From Patiria pectinifera (taxonomy: Eukaryota > Echinodermata > Asteroidea > Valvatida > Asterinidae), in assembly GCA_029964075.1 (NCBI GenBank), contig CM057140.1:4916643-4980642 (forward strand): a stretch of DNA of 64,000 nucleotides. Direction: 5' to 3'. Made by a program: the position numbers and the translations under genes. The notes below the pieces were generated by a model. The model was not told the origin of the DNA. It worked only from the letters and a program-made list of their open reading frames with translations, and did no database searches. Below are positions 13,701 through 25,700 of the stretch, piece by piece; within the stretch, counting starts at the first letter, position 1, and every line of letters begins with the position of its first letter.

Positions 13701-16700
13701 GCCTCAATCCTACAAATTCCTCCATTATATCTTGAATACATGTATGGTCCGTGGAGGGGTGACCACTGCCTGAATCGTGCAAAAATCTGTGGCAGTGACT
13801 GTCAATATGTTGAGGCTTGGCCAGTGACATCCCGAAGTAGTACGGAGGATTTCAAGCATAATCCAGGCCTACATTTTTGCATGGCTGAGCAAAAACAACA
13901 CAAGGTCCAGCTTAAGACCTTGACAAAGTGCATCCTACGAAATCAGTAACACACTTTTGCCATGTAACCCCAATCCTCCAAATTCCTCCACTTTGGCAAA
14001 AAGGATTTTGAAGGATTCAGGGCGGTTAGGGTTAATGCTATATAACATTTGCTTAATATCTGTTCAAAATGTGCACAGCATCAGAATTTTCTGTAAGTGC
14101 ATTTATAAGTTTTTTTTTTATGGTAACAAGAAGTTGCTTTTATTTCAAAGACTGCGTTAAAACTATTACACTTTCAGTACAGTTTCTCAGATAGAAAAGG
14201 ATCTCCATGTTTTCACAATACGATCATCAAATGGAAAAGAAAATAGTTTTACCTTGGATGAATCTGTTAGTGAGTTTGAGGGAATCCGGTAGATCTGACA
14301 GTTTGGTGTTGATATGATGTAAGCAGTCATCCCATTGGCCAGTTTGAAAGAGACAAGCAACCAATAAGAACCCGGCAAGATCTCTGGCATGGAGTAATGA
14401 ATCTTTGACAAAGAACAGCCAAAATAAAAAAAAAGAAATTAATTAGTTTTGAAAATAGAACTTGCTTCGATGGGTTGTGAGCGTGATCACCGATTGTGAT
14501 GTACGATGATACTTTTTCTTACCAATTTTGGGGAACTGTTGAAAGACGGCACCAACAACACGCCCCAATCTAGCCTAGCTCCTGGACTGGATTTGGATTT
14601 GTGTGCAGCCGGTCCATTACAAGCGTAGTCACTATCAACAAGATGACTAAAATCCAGTCTTGGCAATATTGGCAGCACTACCCAGCAAATCCCGAGCCTA
14701 ATGCATGTGCGCGAGGTACAAAAATGTACACTCAGAATATCCTGGGTAGCGCTGCCAAAACTGCCAAGACTAGAAACTCATCTTATTGATATAGAGACCT
14801 CCACCACCAAGGCAACTTAGCCACATTTGTCACTGGACTGGCTGCAAAAATGGCTAAAAATTCAGTCTTGGGCCAAGACTAGTCCTTATCAAAAGGAGTG
14901 CATTTTCATGCAAGAAGCTAAAACAGTGACTGATTTTTTTGTTTTGGTACTCAAACAAGCCTGTTCGGTATGGCGATAATTCACGATATTTTGATTATAT
15001 TTTCATATCGGAAATCGTATCGATCTCATAAAAAAAAATCGGCACATCGTGAAATTCGATATGCCGAAAAATATCGCGATATTCTTTTGAGGTACCGCTT
15101 TTGTAACCAAAGTCAATCCCTTACAGTTTCAAACCATCGCTAAAGCGCTCCCATGAAAAACCACAAACCACAAATTCACCGCATTGTATTTACCGCGAGG
15201 TCTTACCTATTCAGGGGCGGAACCAACTGACTAACGTCACGTGTATTGGATTTTGCGTCTTCCACGCAGCACGTGGTGCAGTACAAACAACACAATTTCA
15301 CCCCACGTACCAAGTGCCAAAATCGTAATCACGTGCGTGGAGTTAACCGAAGGGAAACGAAGTCTCTGACATTTCGCAAAGAAAATACGGTGCCTGTTTT
15401 GTTTTGACAGAAATGTGAAGTTGTACAGACAAAACACCACAAATACATGTGCTTGAATTGTAGATTACGACGTTGAGAAGTGAATGTTTCGTTTCGGCAC
15501 CGGCTAGAGGAGACCACGCCGATCTCGCAAATTTTTTTTTCCAGCACAAAACGACATCCGCATACGCACGTTAAGCGCCCTCTACGATACTTTTATGATA
15601 CGTGGGCACTATATATTGATTAGTTTTCAACTTTGAAAGCGAGCAATGTGACAGCTCAGTCGATAATTCATTGTGGTTTTAAACCGCGAGGTTGCGGGTT
15701 CGAATCCTGGTGTTGCATGTGATTCTTTATTATTATTATTTTCTAACCTGAGGCTTGGGAGGATTTTGTTAAAAAGGGAAATAAAGCCCGTTTCATATAT
15801 TTATATTTTTGATTTTCTTTTCATGTTTTTAGAAAGGTATATAGTCCAAAACGCCATAGCGTATTGCGCATGTCGTACGCGTTTGGGAGCCGGAGAGAAA
15901 AAAAAATCGCCACAGGCTAGGCCGACTCCGCGCATGGAGCTCCGCGCAGGCGAACTAGATCAAATTTTCCTGCACGTATTTTTCCTGACTCGGAACGAGC
16001 TTCTCTTCCGTGGTTGTGCCTGGGCACTTACACTTGCTTAGTGCCAAAGCTGTCCCAAACTTATGAAATCTGTTCATATTTTCAGCAACAAAAAACGTCG
16101 AAAACCAACTGTTCAGTCGCGGCTTTTATTTCGTTCACAGAGCAGAAAATGCCTCACAAGAAATTGGACTGATCCATTAATTTTTTGTAAAGGGGTGTTT
16201 CACCCTCATTTTGGAGTTAACATCGTTTTTCGAAAAAAATCTTTAGAAAAAAAAATATTTTGTTAGTTTGTAACGATGAAGAACTTTTTCTGAACCAGGA
16301 AATATTTCGGACTCCATTAAAAAAAATATTATTTGTAATTCTGAAAAGATGGAAATACTGGTAAATTGTTTTCAATGAAGCACACCCTTGCCGCAATGGT
16401 GTGGGCTGTACTATGCGTGCGCGCACGTGTAGATCATGTCAATGCGGCGTGCAATTGCGTGCTTGTGCTTCGTTCTTTCCTCGATATGGATTTCTAATAA
16501 ATTGCACATTTTTATCCAACATTTCAAGGTAATTTTGTTTTCGATGTTTGAATGTGGAATTTGTTTTCTACCTAAGTTGGCAAAGTAAATGAGACTCTAG
16601 TCAAATAAACTTGACGATTTTGTTCAGGACATATTGGGTCTTTTTCGCGGCAGTGGATCGTGACTTCGGTCGTGTTTTGTTTTTGTTTTTTGTTATTCCA

Positions 16701-19700
16701 TTGTTCCATGAATGGAAAAATGACGTCATCACGATAATATCGCGATATCCGATATTTTTTTCACGATATGCCGATTTAAAAATAAATGGATATCGAACAG
16801 GCTTATACTCAAACTTGCCACCTTGTGAACAACTGTGCACGCTATATACTCATTGTTACCTCTACAACTGAGATCCACTGTCAAGCTGCCAATTGAAATA
16901 TCCATCAGGAAAGCTGAAGAGGAGTTCTGTGAAATAGGGGTCATAAAGGTTCTTGGTATCAATTTAGTTCATTTGACTATCTTGAGATTTTTCACAACTT
17001 GCTTCTAGAGTATTCCCCGAGGTATTGTAGTTGAGGTAGATGTGTTGGATCACAAGTCAATCGCAAGTCAATCACAATGCCATCACAAGTCCAAAAAAAA
17101 ACAGCGTTGCTGTTGAAACCCCTCAGCCAGAGTCAAGTTATCATCCGGAATTTACCTTTAACTCACCACAGTGACCTTGACCTTTGACCTTTTGACTCCC
17201 AAACCAATCCCAACTTGCCTGTACCCAAGGGCGACCCCCTACCGAAGTAAGACAGCAAAATCTCATTTCTAACTCAAGTTATCATCCGGAAACCATTTAC
17301 CTTTAACTCACCATGGTGACCTTGACCTTTGACTCCCAAAACCAATCCAACTTGCCTACTCCCAATATAGCAACCCCCTACCAAAGTTAGACAGCAAAAT
17401 CTCATTTTGTAACTCAATTTATCATCCGGAAACCATTTACCTTTAACTCACCACGATGACCTTTAACATTTTGACCCCCAAACCACTCCCAACTTGCCTA
17501 CTCCTAAGGGCAACCCCCTACCAAAGTTAGAGAGCAAAATGTGATTTCTAACTCAAGTCATCATCCGAAAACCATTTACATTTACATTTACCAAAACAAA
17601 TCCCAACTTGCCTACTCCCAAGGGCAACCCCCTTCCAAAGTTAGACACCAAAATTTGATTTCTAACTCGAGTTATCATCCAGAAACCATTTACCTTTAGC
17701 TCACCACGATGACCTTGACCTTTGACCTTTTGACATCCAGAAACAATTTACCTTTAACTCACCATGGTGACCTTGAACTTTGACCTCAAAACCAATCCCA
17801 ACTTGCCTACTCCTAAGGGCAACCCCCTACCGAACTTACAACCCCAAACAACATTTCCAACTCAAGTTATCATCCGGAAACTAAGCTGCCCGGACGGACG
17901 GACGGATGGACAGACGCCCTATGCGATGACAATACCCCTCGAGCCTCTCGGCTGAGGGGTAAAAACAAGTCCATAACAAGTCCATCACAATGCCATCAAA
18001 ACTTTATCACAAGTCCATCACAAGTCAATCACAACTACATCACAAGTCCATCACAACTTGTGACAGAATTGTGATGGACTTGTGATGTCCAGTACCAATT
18101 AAGTCAAGTCTCAAGCTATTCAAGTGAACTGTGGCAATCACCCTTTTGCTTTGGTTATCCTGTTACTCGTGATCAGACAAGTGAATTGACGTGTAATTTC
18201 CTTGCGACTGGCATGATGGACTTGTGATGTTCTTCTTGAGCATAACAAGTCCATCACTAGACCTACAATCCCGGCCAAAATGGTTGGGACACTTCCTGAG
18301 CCTGCCACAGTCACCCACCACTCCCCCGCTCCCCCGGTCAATGTTGTTCTCTGCAGCTGATGGAGCACACACCGCGCAATGAGAGACAACATTGAACGGG
18401 GGTCGGGGGCTTGGGGGCCCAGCAAGATTTGGCCAGGATTGTAGACTACCACGCTGTCCCACGCATTACTATGTAAGCTCACCGTTTGGTTGTCATCTTG
18501 GTTTTTCCTCGGGTTCATCTTTAAGACCTCTTCTAGGATTCTATGAGCGTCTTGGTGTTGCCTCACGATCATGTGACCCAGACTGAGCAGACAGCACTGC
18601 AGGGTTACCAGCGAGATCACATCTGTGGGGACTAATAAGGTCGGAAAAAGGTCATACATATAATGGAATTGGTCGATATTAACACAATGTCAAGAAAATT
18701 AATCTAATTGATTACTAGGAAAGATAGAAAAAGAAGATGAGGCAATGAGGGTAGTTGCTTTGCCTTCCACTTTTTAAAATATTTCCTTTGTCTGCCCACT
18801 TTAAGATCCCTACTACAGATACATGTAAGCATATTCTGTGCCCACCCCCACCCCCACCTTTCAAAAACATTCCATGCCCAGTGTTGTACAGGTAGTAGTC
18901 AGTACTCGTACTCCAGTACTACTCAAGGCCTTTTTTTAGAGTACTCGTACTCGAATGTCAAAGTACTCGTACTCGAAATAACGATACTCGTACTCGAAAT
19001 GACGATACTCGTACTCGGACAGCAAAGTACTCGTACTTGACATGTCGAAATTGTACTCGATCATCAAAGTACTCATACTCGAATAGCAGTACTCATAAAA
19101 AATGGCATAGCTTGACTTACGACGGCCCTATTTTATAGATACTTTCAGTATGAAATGGTTGATTGGCTTGGGGAGAAATCAAAGTTTCCTGGTTTCCTCT
19201 GTGCACGTCCGGACAAACACATTTACATGTAACAGCTAGCCGTGAGTGCGTATGTATATCGGTCTAACTGGGCCTGGGCCAATGACGCACAATAAACCAT
19301 TTGCCGTATGGCCGTATTCGGAAATAGAAGTAACCGTACTCATACTAGTACTCGGAATACAAAAAACTCGTACTGGCACTAGTATTCAGAAGTACAAGTA
19401 GTCGGACTCGGAAGTACATGTACAAGTACTCATACTCGGAGACCTGTACTTGTACTCGGACTGAACTTTTCCCTACTTTTTGTTTAGGGTTTAATTCCAT
19501 CCCAAGTCATATATATGTGCAAGTGCAAATACCAGATGATGATTTATAGGTCAGGAAACCATAGTACAGGGCGAAACATAAACAGAAGCCTGACATAGAT
19601 ATGTGCAGACTTGTATTCGAGTCAGCAAACATCGAGTCTGAGTTTGAGTCACCTCTCCCGAGTCATGCAGATCAAGTTCGAGTCCGAGTCACAAGTCACA

Positions 19701-22700
19701 AAGGTCGAATCAGAGTCCGAGTCACGAGTCACATTTTAATATATATTGGAAATAAATTGAGATTTTAGAGGTACTCCTAAAACTTCACAGCGTAAATGAT
19801 TCCATTTTTCACAGCTTTTCTCTAATTTATTGAACTAGAAAAACATGTATTGTTGACGTCCCTAACATGGCGCACTTTGATTTTGCCTCTATCGCCTGGC
19901 TACAGCAAAAGTTTTACCTGAAATTTCACATTAAGTGAAATTTCAACGGTTAACATCTCTTAACATTCCCGTTCATAAATCTTGAGTTTACGTATACCCA
20001 TATTACAAAGATGGCAAAGACATTTATTTTGGCATGATTTTCCGATTTTATTAAGAAGTGCACAGTGAACACTTTAAAAATGCGCCAAATATTAAAGAAA
20101 ATAAGTTTCGGATAAATTTCTAGTCCAGTATGAGAGGAAAGATAACAGTGGTTTTCTTAAAAATGTCCAACTTTAAAGAAATGTTTTTAAAAACGCTAAA
20201 GTGGGGTTTTCTGAGTTTTGTTCAAGTGCGCGATGTTAGGAAACACTCAGCCGATTTTGTGCCCAATTTGCAAACGCCACCGTTTCGGAATTTTGGATTA
20301 AATTTCATGACACTAAAATTGTTTCTAAAGGTTCAACAGCAAGAACTATTAAGATAAAAGTACCAGTATTTAACTGAATGAATTTAAAGTTTGTCAACAA
20401 AGAGGTTTGGCAACACTGCATTAGGAGAGTAAGAGGAACGTTGAATGCACCATGTTAGGGAACACCACTATACATGTATGAGAATTCAAACTAGTATCTG
20501 GAAAGGATAATCTGGTACCGAACACTATCAACCTGCATTGACGCAATATCAGTGTAGACGCTGGGGTACATGTTTCGAGACATTGATTTCCCAATCAATA
20601 TATCGGAAACAAGCCAGACGCACGCGCTGTGTATGCACCGCACAGACTGTATCGCTTGCTCAGGAGAGGATCTCCTTCAAAATAATTCGTAATTGTATAG
20701 TTAACAAAAAATTATAAGTGAATTATGGTAATTTTGGTCGGGTCCCAAGTCACGCAGGTCGAGTCCGCAGGGTCAAGTCCAAGTCATTTGTCATTGTGAC
20801 TCGAGTCCCAGTCTGAGTCACAGAAATGGGACTCGAGTCGGATTAGAGTCCGAGTCCGAGTCATACAAGTCTGGATATGTGAATGTGAGGTTTACATGGC
20901 GGAGGGGGGGGGGGGGTTAGTTGAGGGGAGGGTGGCAAACAACTTACCTAAATGAGCGATGCCAGTAATCTTTCCAAGAAGTCTCTCAATATCTGGTCTG
21001 GACTCAGGAGTACCCATTGTGCAGAGAACTGCCAAGGAAAAAACACAAAACAGAAATTTGTGCATTAAAGGGGAAAACATGAACATTTCCTTGGCAAATG
21101 TTACAAGTTGGTTATTTGACAATTCTGTCAGAAATCCCCATGGTTTTCAAAAAAGTTCCTCCCTTCATATCCCTCATGAAGAAGTGGTGGTACTCAAAAT
21201 GTTAATTCCTCTAAAGCTGGAGTCCATCATTTGCAGCTATCCAAATAGTAACTGGCGTAATTCTTGTTGAAAAACATACTTGGTTGAAAGATAGTAAGAG
21301 GACTAAACTACCTGTGAAATAATTCTTTCTGGAAAGCTGTCATTTTGAAGAAATCAACAAAAGAAGGCCTTTCCAACGGTGCTTCTTAAGACGCACCGTA
21401 GGAAATTTAATTAGAAGTTTGTTTTGTTTTGCAGCGAAGCGCGCACGAGCATTGGCACGACACACACGCATGCGCGGTTGCTATAATTCGTCAGATCAGT
21501 GCCGACTTTGCATAGCTGCAATCGGCTAATTGAGAATGTGTCTCGGACGCTGAATTCAGGCCCAATTCAAAACATGATTCAGCAACTTTTGATTTGAAAT
21601 CAAGATCCTAGAATGCTGTTTTTCTCGGAATATACAGCTGAAGCTGAGCTGAAACTTACTCAGGTTAGTTGTTCAGCACCCTTCTTTAGATTTCGAACAC
21701 GTTTGTTGCTTCAAACAAACAACATGCACAAATAACAAATGATGGACTATACCTTTAACCTTCCTGCAATTTAAGCAGTCTCAGTCAAAATTCACTTCCA
21801 CTTCCCCTGCTATACTTTTAACAAAGGCTTGTCACCAGCAGTCAGATCACATGTCAAGCAAGCACTGTGTCTAGTCAAACTGGGTCAACAGACAACGCAG
21901 GCAAGTTGTGGTCACAGCTGTTTTATCACTCACCTGGAGTCAAAGCATAGCTGTATCAAGTTATTTTAAAAGCAGTCCAAGGCAGTCAATCCTGCTTTAT
22001 GTGGGCTGGGAATTCTAGGGTTGGAAACAGCCACTTGATTGATTTTGACTGCAAGGACAACTTGGCGCAGAATGTACATGTTTGCTTAGGCGGGTTAAGC
22101 TTTCTAACCTCTGTGCAAGTTTGCAATGGTAATCTTCTGAATACAACTCCAAGCTGTCGATACAGGATCAGTGGCCTGACGAATCTGGTTCAAACTGCTC
22201 CAAACTGGTTCTTTGCGGTTCACTTGTTGAAGGAGTAGTGCAGATGTATTGAAGGAAATGGCTAACTCAACGGGAAGTGCTTTCAGAGACGGAGGTAAAC
22301 CTATAAAGATAGAAAAAAAAGTATACTATATCAGTGATACAAACTTTCACTCAGACCAATAAAAATACATGTATGTGTAAGAAACTTCTTAATGCGTGGC
22401 CAAGATCACCGTTTTGTTGTTTAAAACTTTTGTAAAATGTCAGCATGCTGCTATGCAATGGTCAATGCTTCACATGTATTAGGTGCAGGAATGTCAGAAT
22501 ATAAAGTGTTATCCAAAAAAGGAACCTCATATTTCCACTTCCCTGAGACTCAACCCACATACATTTGTATATACCAAAGCACGGAGAATCTTTTTAGAAA
22601 AAAAATGAAACCAATATCGCCCGATTCGGTCCAGTAAGTTTTTTTGGTTCTAGAGCCTATTTTGTGAAGCAAGGTGGGGGTAATTTTTGTCCCGATGAAT

Positions 22701-25700
22701 TACTAAACCGCGCCTGGGAATTTGACTTACATTGTAATGAATAGAGGGATTGTTATCTAATAATACCCACATGAAAGAAGTATCCTTCACAAAATAGGCT
22801 CTGAAGCAAAAACTACTCGACCGAAGCGGGATATTTTGGCATCATAATTCTTCTAAGAGGATTCTCCATCAATCGGTACAGGTGTTTGAGTCTCGAGGTA
22901 GTGGAAGTATGAGGTTCCGGGTTTTTTTACCACCCTGTATACATGTAGTAGGCATACATTGTAATGTACAACTCCACTGTTTTATATACGTGTATAGTGA
23001 CCGTTTTGCGGGTTTCAAAGCAAAGTACATTCTAGCTTGTTTTTGTTCTTAACTGCCATAAAGGGGATAAATGTCCGAAAACATGGCATGACCATATATT
23101 TAGTTCAAAGCCAAGTATCCGTTATTCCTTAAGTACACTACCCCCCACCCACCCACCCCCCCCCCTTCATCTGCAGACAGCACACTAGAAAATGCAAGGA
23201 ATCCATATCTGATCAATCTAATGCTTGTTACTTTTAGCCTAGATTATTAACCTTGCATTGTCACTGATATCTTGCTCAGTCTGTCAATCCTCTCAGACAC
23301 ACCTATTCTGACGTCTGCATTCAACTGTTCCTGAAAAACAAAAACAAATAAGACAAATTGATTGAAAGGCAATTAGTGGTGGGAGAAACCAGAGATTTCA
23401 AAATCAGAGTATCCTAGTTTTTTTTCCACCGGAAGTGCCCACTGAGCTCACAGTCATGCCAACAAACAAGTGACCAGTGAGGTGCCTCATGCCAACGCCC
23501 TCCATGATGATTGGGTATAAAGTTTGTCATGTTTGTGGGATTCAATGACCACTGGGCCATTACAAAAGCACCCCAGAGCTGTAATGTTGAACAGAAATGG
23601 CTGAGAACTCTCTGATCATTCGAATGGGCAGGCTATTCATGAACAAGACCACTAGTGATTGAATGTGGTAACAATCAGAGACCATGGAGCAAATTGGGGT
23701 GTGTTCCAGTTTTTTTTCTTTAGCTTGGGTCACAAACAATGGAAGGCCATTGTTTTATGGTTGGATTTGTACATCCAGTTTGTAAATTCCAAACCCAATA
23801 ATTGAGTTCAAACCAAATTTGAAAAAAATCTGAATTGTCTTCTTCTTGCACATGAGTCTATGACTACAGCAGACTGGGACTGCGAGTGCATGAACACATG
23901 CAAAATTACTACATGTACTGACGTGTTTTACTCACCATTCGGCTAATTTAATGCCCACACAACACATGCATCAAATTGCTATAGTTGCAAAGATGTCACC
24001 TGCGCAATTTGAGACCTTAAATCCAATTTTAAGGCAGGTTTTTGGCAGTTCAAAAACCATCTACGTCATTCTCCATGATCTAGAAATGTGAGTGCGATTC
24101 ACAAAGTTTTCTGGGTAGATGCACGAAGTGCCTTGCAGCTTACTTGTTTTTTAATCGATGGCCAAAAGAACATAGCGCCCTCTGTTAAAAAATTTAAACA
24201 TTCTGCATTCACTCAGATCAATAGTCCAGCGGATATGTGAAAAAAATTGTGCACTTTTGCATAAAAGCGTGAAACTTGGCACAGATGTTTATATTCATGC
24301 GAGAAAATGTTTTAGATGTGGAGCAATCGCAAGTGCACTCTTTTGGGGGCGTGGCATCCATTTAAAAAAAGGGAGCGGGACTTGTCGTGCCTGCAGTGAA
24401 AAGCGGTTCTTCCCACTTGTTACAAAAGCAGGAAACTTCACAAAGACATTATTATACAGATTAAGGGTTAGTCTGGTTCCCCGACCTGACAATTTCCCCC
24501 GACGTCTACACGTCTAAATTGTAGGTCAGACAGCCTCCGTGGCTAAAAATAAACATGACGACATTGACGGCCCTTTTTCAAAGCTCGGCTTCGTTTCCGA
24601 ATTCGCTTTATCACATAAAGCTTTTAATGTTCCGATAATTTTTTTTAAAAATAAATCACTTGCTTCATAATCATACAGTTATGATATACAGTTAAATACT
24701 TCTGTAAGAAAACGTTGACTAATTTTGACCTGGAATCTTCAAAGTTAGACACCCAAATAGCACTGTAAGCAGGCGGAGCCGAAATGAGACCACGCCGAGT
24801 TTTGGGAAATGCCGGTAACGGTCGTCAAATTCAAACTAGTGCATGCCGCAGCAAAAAGTTCGCCCCTCGTATACGATCCGAGTGCAAAATCGTCGTTGAA
24901 TTTCAAGTTTTCTAAATAAAAGCAATGGATATTAATTATCAACTAGTTTTTTAAAGTTTTTAAATAGCAATTAGCAGTTAATAAAACCTATATTATACTC
25001 GGAAATACTCGGACACTATCCGATAGTCGACGAAATGAATTCGGCAAACTTCGGACATTTTCGGAAAGAGGAGGAATTCCTCCCGTTTTAGTCACGTGAT
25101 GTAAATTGTAATACATTGTATTACCGGAGGCTACCTGACCTACGATTCATCAGGAATAGTCGGAATCTTTTGGTCTGGGAACCAGACTAATTAAGGGTGT
25201 GTTCGCGATGGCTCCACATCTGGAATTGTTTTTCTCATGATTGTCAATGTCTGTGGAAAGTTCCATTTCTCTATGAATGTGGGAACAATCCCTTACAGAA
25301 ATCTCCCATGTAATTCCCATGGGAAATTTCCCCATGGGACCCCATGGGAATTGCATGGTGAATTGGACACCATGTAGCATGGGATTTTTCCCATGGGAAT
25401 TTTCCCATTGGCTTTTTCCCATGGGAAATTTTATAGGTTTTTTTTTTCCCATGTATGGTTTCCTTTCATTTCTCAAAAGAGTTATTGCTCCATGGTATAT
25501 TTTATAACAACTTCCTTAATACATTTTAACCAAAGATCCCATAGCGCCGAAGGCGCAAGATGGGGAACTCCATAGAAATTGCGAAATCGGCTTGGACGAC
25601 ATACGAGCAAGCAAACCATTGTGCAAGGCATTGTTTGCACAATTTTGCTTACTGGAAGCAAACCATTGTGCAAACAATGGTTTTCACAATGGTTTGCTTG

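Noticed and set aside
18138..18482. Extension of FANCG exon 5 beyond 18483 as one long frame
   Set aside because: GTGAGC at 18477-18482 is a good donor and the following sequence loses TPR character; splicing to 16860-16926 keeps the phase.
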